Origin: Blastococcus sp. HT6-30
GTDB lineage: Bacteria > Actinomycetota > Actinomycetes > Mycobacteriales > Geodermatophilaceae
Direction: 5' to 3'
DNA: 64,000 bases
Assembly (NCBI RefSeq): GCF_039729015.1
Contig: NZ_CP155792.1
Location: 2,256,001 to 2,320,000 of the forward strand
Shown: positions 21,390 to 30,570 of the stretch, piece after piece
Numbering within the stretch: position 1 is the stretch's first letter
How the letters are laid out: each line of letters starts with the position of its first letter
Translations under genes and position numbers: made by a program
The notes under the pieces: generated by a model
The model's input: the letters and a program-made list of their open reading frames with translations, nothing else
Databases searched by the model: none
Told to the model about the DNA's origin: nothing

Positions 21390-23144
21390 ATGTCCGCACC
21401 CGTCGAGTTCTCCGTCTGGGCCCCGCTGCCCGAGCGCGTGCGTGTGCAGGTCGACGGCGCCGTGCACGACATGCGCCGGGACGACGGTGGCTGGTGGCGC
21501 GCCGAGGTCGATGCCCGGCCCGACGCCGACTACGGGTTCCTGCTCGACGACGGCGAGACGCCGCGCCCCGACCCGCGCTCACGCCGGCAGCCGGAGGGCG
21601 TGCACGGCCTGTCCCGCCTCTTCGACCCCTGGGCCTACGAGTGGGGCGACCGGGCATGGACCGGTCGGCCGCTGGCCGGGGGCGTGGTCTACGAGCTGCA
21701 CATCGGCACGTTCACGCCCGAGGGCACCCTCGATGCCGCGATCGGCCGGCTGGGGCACCTGGTGCGCCTCGGCGTCGACTTCGTCGAGCTGCTGCCGGTG
21801 AACGGGTTCAACGGCACGCACAACTGGGGATACGACGGCGTCCTCTGGTACGCGGTGCAGGAGGAGTACGGCGGGCCGGAGGCCTACCAGCGGTTCGTCG
21901 ACGCCTGCCACCAGCAGGGCATCGGCGTGATCCAGGACGTCGTCTACAACCACCTGGGCCCGTCGGGGAACTACCTGCCCGAGTTCTTCCCGATCTTCGC
22001 CGAGGGTGGGTCGAACACCTGGGGCGAGTCGATCAACCTGAGCGGCCCGGACTCCGACGAGGTGCGCCGCTACATCCTGGACAACGTGCAGATGTGGCTG
22101 CGCGACATGCACGTCGACGGCCTGCGCCTGGACGCGGTGCACGCCCTCGTCGACGAACGCGCCGTGCCGATCCTCGAGCAGATGGCCGTCGAGGTGGACA
22201 GCCTGTCGGTCGCCGTGGGCCGGCCGCTGACGCTGATCGCCGAGAGCGACCTCAACGATCCGCGCCTGGTCACCCCGCGTGCGGCCGGGGGCACCGGGCT
22301 GGCCGCCCAGTGGAGCGACGACTTCCACCACGCGCTGCACACCACACTGACCGGGGAGAGCCAGGGCTACTACGCCGACTTCGCCGACGCCGGGCTGCCC
22401 GGGCTGGCGAAGACGCTGACCGGCGCCTTCTTCCACGACGGCACCTGGTCGAGCTTCCGGCGGCGCTCGCACGGCCGGCCGGTGGACACCGCACGCCTGC
22501 CCGGCTGGAAGTTCCTCGCCTACCTGCAGGACCACGACCAGATCGGCAACCGCGCCGTCGGCGACCGCATCTCGGCCAGTCTCTCCCCCGGCCTGCTCGC
22601 CGTGGGCGCCACCGTGGTGCTCACCAGCCCGTTCACGCCGATGCTCTTCATGGGCGAGGAGTGGGGCGCCACCACGCCGTGGCAGTTCTTCACCAGCCAC
22701 CCCGAGCCCGAGCTGGGCAAGGCCACGGCCGAGGGCCGGATCGGCGAGTTCGCCGAGCACGGCTGGGACCCCGACGTCGTCCCCGACCCGCAGGGCCCGG
22801 AGACGTTCACCCGCTCCAAGCTGGACTGGTCGGAGCTGTCGCAGGAGCCGCACGAGCGCCTGCTGGCCGTGCACCGGTCGCTGCTGGCGCTGCGCCGCGC
22901 CCACCCCGACCTGGTCGACCCCGACCTCTCCGCCGTGCAGGTCACCTGGGACGACGCCGACCGCTGGATGGTGGTCCACCGCGGCTCGCTGCGTGTGGTG
23001 CTGAACCTGGCCGGGGAGCCGCGGGAGATCGACCTCGACCGGCCGGTGGCCGACGTCCTCTTCAGCACCGCCGACGTGCCGACGGTGGCCGAGGAGACGG
23101 TCACCCTCGCCGCGGAGAGTGCGGCCGTGTTCAGCACCCGCTGA
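21390..23144 (+). CDS. treZ: Maltooligosyltrehalose trehalohydrolase
   Basis: A 584-residue GH13_10 enzyme releasing trehalose from maltooligosyltrehalose. An N-terminal E-set domain ([12 protein letters not shown]) is followed by the barrel with [14 protein letters not shown], nucleophile Asp248 in [11 protein letters not shown], Glu285 in IAESDLND and QDHDQIGNR. The ATG at 21390 has GGGAGG 8 nt upstream; the in-frame start 96 nt earlier lacks an SD and is rejected. A 193-nt gap separates it from treY, without a clear terminator. Its stop overlaps the next ATG by one base. Confidence 0.96.
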   Translation: MSAPVEFSVWAPLPERVRVQVDGAVHDMRRDDGGWWRAEVDARPDADYGFLLDDGETPRPDPRSRRQPEGVHGLSRLFDPWAYEWGDRAWTGRPLAGGVVYELHIGTFTPEGTLDAAIGRLGHLVRLGVDFVELLPVNGFNGTHNWGYDGVLWYAVQEEYGGPEAYQRFVDACHQQGIGVIQDVVYNHLGPSGNYLPEFFPIFAEGGSNTWGESINLSGPDSDEVRRYILDNVQMWLRDMHVDGLRLDAVHALVDERAVPILEQMAVEVDSLSVAVGRPLTLIAESDLNDPRLVTPRAAGGTGLAAQWSDDFHHALHTTLTGESQGYYADFADAGLPGLAKTLTGAFFHDGTWSSFRRRSHGRPVDTARLPGWKFLAYLQDHDQIGNRAVGDRISASLSPGLLAVGATVVLTSPFTPMLFMGEEWGATTPWQFFTSHPEPELGKATAEGRIGEFAEHGWDPDVVPDPQGPETFTRSKLDWSELSQEPHERLLAVHRSLLALRRAHPDLVDPDLSAVQVTWDDADRWMVVHRGSLRVVLNLAGEPREIDLDRPVADVLFSTADVPTVAEETVTLAAESAAVFSTR

Positions 23145-23869
23145 TGCGCCGCCTCCTCCCGGAGCCGGCCGAACTGGACGACGCCGGTCTGCTCGAGGCC
23201 TACCGCTGCCCGCCGGGGCGCCGGCTGCGGATGGACTTCATCGCCTCGCCCGACGGCGCCATCACCGTCGGCGGGGTGAGCGGGGGGCTGGGCTCCCCGG
23301 GCGACCGGCGGGTGTTCCGGGTGCTGCGCGCGCTGGCCGACGTCGTCCTCGTCGGGCACGGCACCGCGGCGGCCGAGGGCTACCGGCCGGTGCTGCCGGA
23401 CTCCGAGGTCGGCCGGCTGCGCAGGAGCACGGGGGTGTCCGCGACCGCGCCGATCGCCGTGGTCTCCCGGCGGGCGTCGCTGGACCCCGCGGGCCGGCTG
23501 GTGGCCGACGCCGTCTCCCCCACCATCGTCGTCACCTGCGCGGTCGCCGACCCCGCCCGCCGGGCCGTGCTGGCCGACGCCGGAGCGGAGGTCCTGGTCT
23601 GCGGTGACGACGACGTCGACCTGCCGGCGGCCCTCGACGCGCTGGCCGACCGCGGTCTGGAGCAGGTGACCTGCGAGGGCGGGCCCCAGCTGCTCCGCTC
23701 GGCGCTGGCCGCGGGGGTGGTCGACGAGCTCGACCTGTCGGTCTCCCCGGCCCTCGTCGGGGGCGAGGCCCGGCTGCTCGACACCGCGCTCCCGCACCCG
23801 GCGCGGCTGACGCTGCGCCAGGTGCTCGAGGAGGACGGGATGCTGTTCACCCGCTACGACGTCGGCTGA
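23144..23869 (+). CDS. Pyrimidine reductase family protein (RibD C-terminal domain)
   Basis: A 241-residue protein of the RibD C-terminal/dihydrofolate-reductase-like fold, which in RibD reduces the ribosyl-aminopyrimidine of riboflavin synthesis with NADPH. Family marks: RMDFIASPDGAITVGG near the N-terminus, VLVGHGTAAAEGY around 85, and CEGGPQLLRSALAAGVVDEL near 185. No deaminase domain and no riboflavin genes are nearby. Its ATG overlaps the treZ stop (TGATG), so it is co-transcribed with the trehalose genes; the reason is unclear. Confidence 0.87.
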   Translation: MRRLLPEPAELDDAGLLEAYRCPPGRRLRMDFIASPDGAITVGGVSGGLGSPGDRRVFRVLRALADVVLVGHGTAAAEGYRPVLPDSEVGRLRRSTGVSATAPIAVVSRRASLDPAGRLVADAVSPTIVVTCAVADPARRAVLADAGAEVLVCGDDDVDLPAALDALADRGLEQVTCEGGPQLLRSALAAGVVDELDLSVSPALVGGEARLLDTALPHPARLTLRQVLEEDGMLFTRYDVG

Positions 23870-23897
23870 TCGGCGCCTCGCCCCGTTCGGGGCCCGG

Positions 23898-24470
23898 TCA
23901 TCGGACGACGACGACCGTGCCGCGGGCGGGCCTGCCGTCCGCCCGTGTCCAGCCGGCCTCGACCGACCCGATCCCCGACCCGGCCTCCCCGTCCTCCGGC
24001 AGCACGCGGACCAGCTCGACCGCCGGCCGCGTCTCGTCGTCCCCGCTCCAGCGGCGGATCACCGAGGGGTCCAGGGTGTCGCTGTCGTCCTGGTGCTGCG
24101 CCTGGGCCGCCCCCCGCGCCAGGGCCAGCAGCTGTGCGATCGCCACGGGGTCCGCCGCGGCGTCGTAGATCCACCGGAGTCCCAGCACCCCGTGCTCCGA
24201 GGTGCCGACGAGGCTCTCCTCGGCCCCGGCCAGCGGGGCGCCGCGGTAGCTCAGCGGCACGAAGTACGTCGTCTCCCCGCCCGGCGGGCCGTCGGTGACC
24301 ACGACGAACTCGAGCCCGACCTCGCCCGTCGGGTCGTCGAGCCGGAAGCCGCCGGCCCGCCGCAGCGCCGGCGGGGCACCCGTGGGGCGATACCACGGCT
24401 GCCGGGGCAGCCACGCGGTGAGCAGCTCGAGCTTCGTCGGCACCATCGTGGTGCGGTGGATCGTCGCCAT
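23898..24470 (-). CDS. Maltokinase N-terminal cap-like protein
   Basis: A 190-residue protein resembling the N-terminal cap domain of actinobacterial maltokinase (KLELLTAWLPRQPWY, residues ~13-27; then FVVVTDGPPGGETTYFVPLSYRG) without the kinase domain that would follow in maltokinase. Stand-alone proteins of this kind exist in actinomycetes; their function is not established. It faces the treZ operon convergently and is divergent from the ligase gene (41 nt apart). The link to alpha-glucan metabolism rests on the domain and the neighbourhood, so it is inference. A CAGGGT element lies 6 nt before the ATG. Confidence 0.7.
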   Translation of the reverse strand: MATIHRTTMVPTKLELLTAWLPRQPWYRPTGAPPALRRAGGFRLDDPTGEVGLEFVVVTDGPPGGETTYFVPLSYRGAPLAGAEESLVGTSEHGVLGLRWIYDAAADPVAIAQLLALARGAAQAQHQDDSDTLDPSVIRRWSGDDETRPAVELVRVLPEDGEAGSGIGSVEAGWTRADGRPARGTVVVVR

Positions 24471-24511
24471 GCCGGCACCCTGCCACGGCGGGAACTGCTT
24501 GACTGCCCGGC

Positions 24512-25582
24512 ATGGACCTGCCCGTGCAGCTGCCGGTGAAGCCGATGCTGGCCAAGGCCGTGACCACGATCCCCACCGGCGACGAGTGGTTCTACGAGCC
24601 CAAGTGGGACGGGTTCCGCTGCATCGTCTTCCGCGACGGCGACGAGGTGGAGCTCGGCAGCCGCAACGAGCGGCCGCTCACCCGCTACTTCCCCGAGGTG
24701 GTGGCCGCGGTGAAGGAGCAGCTGCCGGAGCGGTGCGTGGTCGACGGCGAGATCGTCATCGCGCGCGACGACCGGCTGCAGTTCGAGTCGCTCCTGCAGC
24801 GCATCCACCCGGCCGAGTCGCGGGTGACCCTGCTGGCCGAGCAGACGCCGGCCTCGTTCGTCGCCTTCGACCTGCTCGCCCTGGGCGACGAGTCGCTGCT
24901 GGAGGCGCCGTTCGCCCAGCGCCAGGAGCGGCTGCGCACCGTGCTCGCCGGGATCCGCCCACCGGTGCACGTCACCGCGATCAGCCGCGACGCCGGCACC
25001 GCCCAGCGGTGGTTCGAGACGTTCGAGGGCGCCGGCCTGGACGGCGTCGTCGCCAAGAACGGCGAGCTCCCCTACGGGCCCGACCAACGGCTGATGGCCA
25101 AGATCAAGCACGTCCGGACGGCGGACTGCGTGGTCGCCGGGTTCCGCTGGCACAAGAGCGGCCCGGTCGTCGGCTCGTTGCTGCTCGGGCTCTACGACGG
25201 CGACGGGCTGCAGCACATCGGCGTCGCCGCGTCCTTTCCGATGAAGCGCCGGGCCGAGCTGGTCGAGGAGCTGGCCCCCTACCGGGCCGAGGCGCTCGAC
25301 GGCCACCCGTGGCAGGACTGGGCCGATGCCGAGACCGGTGCCGACGGCGGGCACCGCATGCCCGGCGCGGTGAGCCGGTGGAACGCGAAGAAGGACCTGT
25401 CCTGGGTGCCGCTGCGGCCCGAGCTGGTCGTGGAGGTCAAGTACGACCAGCTCGAGGGCCGTCGGCTTCGTCACACCGGCCACTTCCTCCGCTGGCGACC
25501 GGACCGGGACCCCCGCAGCTGCACGTACGACCAACTCGACGTGCCGGTGCGCTACGACCTGGCCGAGGTGCTGGACGGGTGA
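24512..25582 (+). CDS. ligC: ATP-dependent DNA ligase, LigC type
   Basis: A 356-residue ATP-dependent DNA ligase. Motif I KWDGFR places the AMP-accepting lysine at residue 31; VVDGEIVI (motif III/IIIa region), LDGVVAKNG (motif IV), and MAKIKHVRTADCVVAGF (motif V) follow, then an OB-fold domain ending LVVEVKYDQLEG...FLRWRPDRD. Size and motif spacing fit mycobacterial LigC rather than full LigD. It likely works in gap repair or end joining with the polymerase gene two genes on. It ends in a copy of the dispersed palindromic repeat. Confidence 0.93.
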   Translation: MDLPVQLPVKPMLAKAVTTIPTGDEWFYEPKWDGFRCIVFRDGDEVELGSRNERPLTRYFPEVVAAVKEQLPERCVVDGEIVIARDDRLQFESLLQRIHPAESRVTLLAEQTPASFVAFDLLALGDESLLEAPFAQRQERLRTVLAGIRPPVHVTAISRDAGTAQRWFETFEGAGLDGVVAKNGELPYGPDQRLMAKIKHVRTADCVVAGFRWHKSGPVVGSLLLGLYDGDGLQHIGVAASFPMKRRAELVEELAPYRAEALDGHPWQDWADAETGADGGHRMPGAVSRWNAKKDLSWVPLRPELVVEVKYDQLEGRRLRHTGHFLRWRPDRDPRSCTYDQLDVPVRYDLAEVLDG

Positions 25583-25640
25583 GGGAGAATCCCCCGCCCC
25601 CTGCCACTGGCATGCTCGCGGCGGGACCCCGCAGAGAGCC
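25583..25640 (+). repeat. Dispersed palindromic repeat, copy 1 (diverged)
   Basis: Begins right after the ligC TGA: GGGAGAATCCCCCGCCCCCTGCC, then a degenerate core ATGCTCGCGGCGGGACCCCGCAG. Same family as the copies at 37365, 51802, 52767, 52814 and 62641. Confidence 0.6.
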
Positions 25641-25677
25641 GACCCGTGCGCACGAGCGGTTCGGCCGATGAGGTCCC

Positions 25678-25683
25678 TATCCT
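25678..25683 (+). promoter_or_regulatory. Predicted -10 box of leaderless lipoprotein gene
   Basis: TATCCT followed by 7 nt and ATG at 25691. This decides between the two nearby in-frame ATGs. Confidence 0.55.
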
Positions 25684-25690
25684 CATGATC

Positions 25691-27253
25691 ATGCGTCTGC
25701 ACCGTGGCCTCCCGGCCGTCGCGTCCGGCCTGCTGCTGGCACTACCGCTGGCACTGACCGGCTGCACCTCCTTCGGCGACACCGCGGAGGAGCCGGCCGC
25801 CGCCACGACGACGGCGCCGGCCGAGCCGCAGGCGGCACCCATCGAGTGGACCGACTGCGACGCGCAGATCCAGCCGCTCATCGAGGGCCAGCCCGGCAGC
25901 GAGCGCGACATCGCCTTCGAGTGCGGCCGCACCGACGTGCCGATCAGCTACGACGAGCCGGGCGGCGCCACGCTGCCGCTGTTCCTGGTCCGGGCCGTGC
26001 TGGCCGGGCAGACCGACCGCATCGGCTCTCTCATGGTCAACCCCGGCGGGCCGGGCGGCTCCGGCGCGGACGCCGCGATCGGGCTCGCGCTCACCCTCCC
26101 CGAGGACGTGCTGCGCCGCTTCGACGTCGTCGGCTTCGACCCGCGCGGCGTGGGGCTCTCCACCCCCGTCGAGTGCATCCCCAAGGAGCTGAAGGACCGC
26201 GCGATCGCCGCGGAGCCCCGGCCCACCACGGCGGAGCAGCTCGACGACGTCTTCGCGCTCTCCCGGGAGGTGGCCGAGGGCTGCGCCGAGGAGTACGGCG
26301 AGGCGCTGGGCACCTTCAACACCGTCGACACCGCACGGGACATGGAGCAGATCCGGCAGTCACTGGGCGAGGAGCAGCTGAACTACCTCGGCTACTCCTA
26401 CGGCACCACGCTGGGCTCCACCTACGCCGAGCTCTACCCCGACCGGGTGCGCGCCATGGTGCTCGACGCCGCCGTCGACCCCGACACCGACGCGATCGCC
26501 GACGCGGAGGCCAGCGCCGCAGGGTTCGAGGCCGGCTTCGACGCCTTCGCCGAGAACTGCCGGGGCCTGATCGCCGGCTGCCCGCTGGGCGACGACCCGC
26601 GCCGGTTCCTCGAGGAGCTCCTCGCGCAGGCGCAGACCACACCCATCCCGAGCAGCGAGGAGGGCGAGACCCGGCAGGCCACGCCCGGCGTCGTCCTGAC
26701 GGCGGTGCAGGCCGCGCTGTACGACACCGCGTCCTGGCCGCAGCTGGCGCAGGGCCTGGCCGCCGCGCGCAACGGGGACGCCCGGGCGCTGTTCTCGCTG
26801 GCCGACGACTACAGCGGCCGGCTCGAGGACGGCACCTACTCCAACCTGATCGACGCGAACGTCGCGATCAACTGCGCCGACACCGAGGAGACGGTGGCCG
26901 AGACCCGCGTGCGCGAACTGGCCGCCGAGTGGAGCGCCCGCTACCCGCTGTTCGGTGCCGGCTCGGCCGCCGGCCTGTACACGTGCTCGGTGTGGGAGGC
27001 CGAGCGCACGCCCATCCCCGAGCGCGACGCCGAGGGCAGCGCCCCGATCCTCGTCATCGGCAACGCGGGCGATCCGGTCACCCCGCTGCCGGGCGCCGTC
27101 GACCTCGCCGAGGACCTCGACAGCGGCGTCCTGCTGACCTGGCAGGGCCAGGGGCACACCGCCTACCCGAAGACCGAGTGCGTCACCGCGGCGGTCAACG
27201 CCTACCTCATCGACCTGGCCGTTCCCGTGGACGGACTGACCTGTCCTGCGTGA
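25691..27253 (+). CDS. Secreted lipoprotein alpha/beta hydrolase, TAP-like (SlpD/SlpE type)
   Basis: A 520-residue secreted hydrolase. A lipoprotein signal (MRLHRGLPAV..., hydrophobic core, lipobox LTGC at about residues 22-25) is followed by a Thr/Ala/Pro-rich linker and an alpha/beta-hydrolase domain. Visible: oxyanion segment NPGGPGGSG, nucleophile elbow GYSYGTTLG, and a C-terminal TAP-like domain with IGNAGDPVTP (acid) and GQGHTAY (His). Streptomyces relatives are tripeptidyl aminopeptidases. ATG 25685 is an alternative start, but the leaderless -10 spacing favours 25691. It sits between the ligase and the repair polymerase, with no evident link to them. Confidence 0.9.
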   Translation: MRLHRGLPAVASGLLLALPLALTGCTSFGDTAEEPAAATTTAPAEPQAAPIEWTDCDAQIQPLIEGQPGSERDIAFECGRTDVPISYDEPGGATLPLFLVRAVLAGQTDRIGSLMVNPGGPGGSGADAAIGLALTLPEDVLRRFDVVGFDPRGVGLSTPVECIPKELKDRAIAAEPRPTTAEQLDDVFALSREVAEGCAEEYGEALGTFNTVDTARDMEQIRQSLGEEQLNYLGYSYGTTLGSTYAELYPDRVRAMVLDAAVDPDTDAIADAEASAAGFEAGFDAFAENCRGLIAGCPLGDDPRRFLEELLAQAQTTPIPSSEEGETRQATPGVVLTAVQAALYDTASWPQLAQGLAAARNGDARALFSLADDYSGRLEDGTYSNLIDANVAINCADTEETVAETRVRELAAEWSARYPLFGAGSAAGLYTCSVWEAERTPIPERDAEGSAPILVIGNAGDPVTPLPGAVDLAEDLDSGVLLTWQGQGHTAYPKTECVTAAVNAYLIDLAVPVDGLTCPA

Positions 27254-27287
27254 GACTCGGCGGCCCCGGAACGAGCGGAGCAGCTGA

Positions 27288-28355
27288 ATGGCCAGCAGCA
27301 AGGACGCCGTCGTCCTCGAGATCGACGGGCACGACGTCCGGGTCTCCAACCCGGAGAAGCCGTACTTCCCCGACCGGGGCATCCGCAAGATCGACGTCGT
27401 CGAGTACTTCGTGGCCGTCGGCGAGGGGATCCTCTTCGCGCTGAAGGACCGGCCGACGACGCTGGAGCGCTGGCCCGGCGGGGTGTTCGCGGGCGCCCGG
27501 ATCTCCACCCGGACGGACAACACCGGCGACGCCTTCTACCAGAAGCGGGTGCCGAAGAACGCCCCTGAGTGGATCCCGACCGCGCACATCACCTTCCCCA
27601 GCGGCCGGACGGCCGACGAGATCGCGCCGGACTCGGTGGCCGTGGTCGCCTGGGCGGCGAACCTCGGCACGCTGACCTTCCACCCGTGGCCTGTCTCCAA
27701 GGACGACGTCGAGCAGCCCGACCAGATCCGCATCGACCTGGACCCGCAGCCGGGCACCGACTTCTCCGACGCCGTGTGGGTCGCACCCCACGTGCGCGAG
27801 CTGCTGCACGAGTTCGGCATGGAGGGCTGGCCGAAGACCTCCGGCGGCCGGGGGGTGCACGTCTACGTGCCGATCCAGCCGCGGTGGACCTTTGCCGAGG
27901 TGCGCCGGGCGGTGATCGCGTTCGGCCGCGAGCTGGAACGCCGCCTTCCCGACCGCGTGACCATGTCGTGGTGGAAGGAGGAGCGCGGCGAGAAGATCTT
28001 CATCGACTACAACCAGATGGCCCGGGACCGCACGATCGCGTCGGCGTACTCCATCCGGCCCAAGCCGCACGCCCCGGTCTCCGCGCCCGTGGACTGGGAC
28101 GAGCTGCCCGACGTCCACCCGACCGACTTCGACGTCCTGACCATGCCGGCCCGGTTCGCGGAGGTCGGCGACAGGCACGCCGGGCTCGCCGAGCACGCCT
28201 TCGGCATCGAGCCGCTGCTGGAGCTCGCCGAGCGCCAGGCGGCCGACGACGGCCTGGGTGACCTGCCCTATCCGCCCGACTACCCCAAGATGCCGGGCGA
28301 GCCGATGCGGGTGCAGCCCAGCCGCGCCAAGGGTTCCACCAGCCCGAGCAGCTGA
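27288..28355 (+). CDS. LigD-type polymerase/primase (Prim-PolC-like repair polymerase)
   Basis: A 355-residue stand-alone homologue of the LigD polymerase domain (archaeo-eukaryotic primase fold). Motif I DLD is in RIDLDPQPG, SGGRGVHVYVPI is the conserved nucleotide-binding SGxxxHhY-type region, and IFIDYNQMARDRTIASAYS holds the third acidic residue. These enzymes fill short gaps in base-excision and end-joining repair, preferring ribonucleotides. In mycobacteria Prim-PolC is encoded next to LigC (from memory); here one gene separates them. GGAG 8 nt before ATG supports the start. Confidence 0.9.
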   Translation: MASSKDAVVLEIDGHDVRVSNPEKPYFPDRGIRKIDVVEYFVAVGEGILFALKDRPTTLERWPGGVFAGARISTRTDNTGDAFYQKRVPKNAPEWIPTAHITFPSGRTADEIAPDSVAVVAWAANLGTLTFHPWPVSKDDVEQPDQIRIDLDPQPGTDFSDAVWVAPHVRELLHEFGMEGWPKTSGGRGVHVYVPIQPRWTFAEVRRAVIAFGRELERRLPDRVTMSWWKEERGEKIFIDYNQMARDRTIASAYSIRPKPHAPVSAPVDWDELPDVHPTDFDVLTMPARFAEVGDRHAGLAEHAFGIEPLLELAERQAADDGLGDLPYPPDYPKMPGEPMRVQPSRAKGSTSPSS

Positions 28356-28386
28356 GCTGACGTCCACAGAGTGCCGTGCACAGCGC

Positions 28387-28992
28387 TCACCCGGCAGCGC
28401 CTCGGGGGTGCGCCGGGCTACGCGCGGCCGACGGGCTGTCCCGGACCGCCGCGCCGCCTGACCCCGGCCGACCGATCTCCTGCACTCCGGCCGCGTGCCG
28501 GCGGGCCAGCTCCTGGTAGGTCGTGGGGTTCTCGTCGACCCAGAACCGGCTGCCCGCCGACAGCGGACCACGCACGCTGGCCGGCTCGCCGAGTGCCATC
28601 ACCTCGTCGGGGATGTCCATGCGCGGCGGTACCAGGCTGTGCGCCCCGATCAACGCTCGCCGGCCGATCCGGGCGCCGTCCTGGACGGTTGCGCCGTTCC
28701 CGATGAGCGCCTCGGCGCCGACCACGGCGCCGTGCACCACGCACATGTGCCCGATGGTCGCTCCCGGACCGACCTCGGTCTCCGGGTCCGACCCGCCGTG
28801 CAGCACCGAGTTGTCCTGCACGTTGGCCCCGGCGCGGACGACGATCCGGCCGAAGTCGGCGCGGAGCACCACGCCGTACCAGATGGAGGCGCCGGCCTCC
28901 ACCACCACGTCGCCCACGAGGGTCGCCGTCGGCGCCACCCACGCCTCGGGATGCACCTGCGGGGAGCGGCCTTCGAACGAGAACAGCGGCAT
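28387..28992 (-). CDS. Gamma carbonic anhydrase family protein
   Basis: A 201-residue left-handed beta-helix protein of the gamma-carbonic-anhydrase/PaaY family. Hexapeptide repeats fill residues ~15-150; metal ligands are likely the His in SVLHGG and the two His in IGHMCVVHGA. An in-frame start 75 nt upstream is possible, but TAGGCT lies exactly 7 nt before the ATG at 28992 and homology starts there. The last ~35 residues are Pro/Arg/Ser-rich. Carbonic anhydrase activity is plausible but many relatives are acyltransferases or of unknown role. Confidence 0.88.
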   Translation of the reverse strand: MPLFSFEGRSPQVHPEAWVAPTATLVGDVVVEAGASIWYGVVLRADFGRIVVRAGANVQDNSVLHGGSDPETEVGPGATIGHMCVVHGAVVGAEALIGNGATVQDGARIGRRALIGAHSLVPPRMDIPDEVMALGEPASVRGPLSAGSRFWVDENPTTYQELARRHAAGVQEIGRPGSGGAAVRDSPSAARSPAHPRGAAG

Positions 28993-28999
28993 GGCCGGC

Positions 29000-29005
29000 A
29001 GCCTA
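29000..29005 (-). promoter_or_regulatory. Predicted -10 box of leaderless gamma-CA gene
   Basis: Minus-strand TAGGCT followed by 7 nt and ATG at 28992. Confidence 0.55.
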
Positions 29006-29232
29006 TGCAGGGGCGACCCGGCCGCCGTCCTCGGCAACCCTGGCTCCTGGTCGGTCGAGGTGGTCACCGACGCGGCGGAGCATGCCTGGACGGCCCACCC
29101 GCACGGCGCCGAGCCCGCCCATGGGCCACCACAGGCCGGTTCTCGGGCACAGGTCGGTCCCCCGTCGAGCGGGAGAGAACGTCGTGCGCGAGCGGCGCCC
29201 GCGTGACGGGTGGGGGCTCCGCGACGGCGGCC

Positions 29233-29454
29233 TCAGCCCGCCAGGCGCCGGGCGGACGCGCCCAGGGCGTGCACCCGCAGCGCGGCCGGCTGCGCCACCT
29301 GACGGGCCAGCTCGGCCGCCGTGACCGCCGCCCGCAGCGCGTCGGCGGACTCCGCCAGCCGGTCGGCGAGCACCTGGTCCAGGTCGGCGTCGTGCAGGTC
29401 CTCGATGTCGCGCAGGAAGACGGCGGAGGCGGGCGAGGCGGCGAGGGGCTGCAT
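29233..29454 (-). CDS. Small helical protein, unknown
   Basis: A 73-residue protein (MQPLAASPASAVFL...) with AGGAGAACACC immediately before the ATG, a good SD. The middle (RDIEDLHDADLDQVLADRLAESADALRAAV in pieces) is Asp/Leu/Ala-rich and should form amphipathic helices. The frame stays open far upstream, but only this SD supports initiation. No family recognised. Function unknown. Confidence 0.6.
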   Translation of the reverse strand: MQPLAASPASAVFLRDIEDLHDADLDQVLADRLAESADALRAAVTAAELARQVAQPAALRVHALGASARRLAG

Positions 29455-29722
29455 GGTGTTCTCCTGGATCGGGGGGTGCGCCGGATCCGTCCGGCTGGAT
29501 CCCACCGTGGGCGTCGGACCGCAGGACGCCGGAGAGAGAAGCGCAGGAAATCCGCAAGACCACCCGGCACGAGCCGCTGCGTGACCGCGCCGGCCCGCAG
29601 TCGCCCGGACGGCCGCACGTCCTCCCCCGGACGGGTGAGGGCCGCCGCCGGGGCACGGGACGGTCCTCCAGCTGTGGGTAGCGATGGTCGATGCAGCTGA
29701 CGACCGCGGTGGAGGCGAACGG

Positions 29723-30130
29723 GTGAGGATCTGGTTGCTGGCGTACGGCGTGCTGTACGTCGTCGTCGAGATGGTCGGCTCGACCCTGGAGTCCGTCGGG
29801 TGGCCGCAGATCACCGCCCTCGACGTGGCCACCGCGGTCACCGACGCGTTCCTCACCGTCTCGGTCTGCCTCGCCGTCCTGCTCGCCGGACACCTCGGCC
29901 TGCGGCGCTGGGCCCCGCTGGGGGCGACCCGGCTGCAGGCCCCAGCGAACTCCGGCTTCCTCGTCGAACAACCGCTCGGCGTCCGCTCGTGGCGCCCGGC
30001 GCTGTCTGCGCTGCCGCCCGCTGCTCCGCTGGGCCGCACCTACTCGGTGGGTGCCTACGGTCCCGGCTGGGGCCGACGGCAGCGACGCGTCGCACCGGCG
30101 TTCCGGGAGGAGCCGGGCCGGCTGCTGTGA
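29723..30130 (+). CDS. Small membrane protein, unknown
   Basis: A 135-residue protein with GGAGG 7 nt before a GTG start. Two hydrophobic segments (VRIWLLAYGVLYVVVEMV, residues 1-18; and VTDAFLTVSVCLAVLLAGHL, about 38-57) predict two membrane helices. The C-terminal half is Pro/Arg-rich and probably cytoplasmic. An upstream ATG at 29684 lacks an SD. No family recognised. Confidence 0.65.
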   Translation: MRIWLLAYGVLYVVVEMVGSTLESVGWPQITALDVATAVTDAFLTVSVCLAVLLAGHLGLRRWAPLGATRLQAPANSGFLVEQPLGVRSWRPALSALPPAAPLGRTYSVGAYGPGWGRRQRRVAPAFREEPGRLL

Positions 30131-30216
30131 GGCCGGCAGGGGTTCCCCGACCGGGTGTGGAGGAGTCCCAGGTCACAGTTCAGCGGCACCGGTGTCCTCT
30201 TCCGGCGATCTTTGGC

Positions 30217-30222
30217 TAGGGT
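30217..30222 (+). promoter_or_regulatory. Candidate -10 box of cspA
   Basis: TAGGGT about 65 nt before the cspA ATG, implying a 5' untranslated region of roughly 60 nt, as is usual for cold-shock genes. No good -35 seen. Confidence 0.4.
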
Positions 30223-30288
30223 TGGGCCGTCGGGAAGGCCCTGCGCTATGGCAGGACCCCGATGCACCACCTCAGCTAGGAGCGAGCA

Positions 30289-30492
30289 ATGCCCGAAGGA
30301 ACTGTCAAGTGGTTCAACGCGGAGAAGGGGTTCGGCTTCGCCACCCCTGACGGCGGCGGACCGGACGTCTTCGTCCACTACTCGGCCATCCAGTCCAGCG
30401 GGTACCGCTCGCTCGATGAAGGCCAGCGGATCGCGTTCGACATCGAGCAGGGCCAGAAGGGCCCGCAGGCTGCGAACGTCACCCCGCTCTGA
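30289..30492 (+). CDS. cspA: Cold shock protein CspA family
   Basis: A 67-residue single cold-shock domain. RNP1 KGFGFA and RNP2 VFVHYS-type motifs (GFGFATPD and [10 protein letters not shown]) are intact. These OB-fold proteins bind single-stranded RNA/DNA and act as RNA chaperones. TAGGAG 7 nt before ATG gives a strong ribosome site. It ends in a near-perfect terminator. Monocistronic. Confidence 0.97.
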   Translation: MPEGTVKWFNAEKGFGFATPDGGGPDVFVHYSAIQSSGYRSLDEGQRIAFDIEQGQKGPQAANVTPL

Positions 30493-30505
30493 TCGCCTGA
30501 TCAGC

Positions 30506-30543
30506 ACAGCGCCCCCGCCCGGTTCTCCGGGCGGGGGCGCTGT
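30506..30543. terminator. Perfect bidirectional terminator hairpin
   Basis: A 17-bp perfect stem (30506-30522 with 30527-30543) with loop TTCT, between convergent cspA and the winged-helix-like gene. Confidence 0.9.
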
Positions 30544-30570
30544 CGTTCGTGAGCCGGTGCGGTGCGCCGG

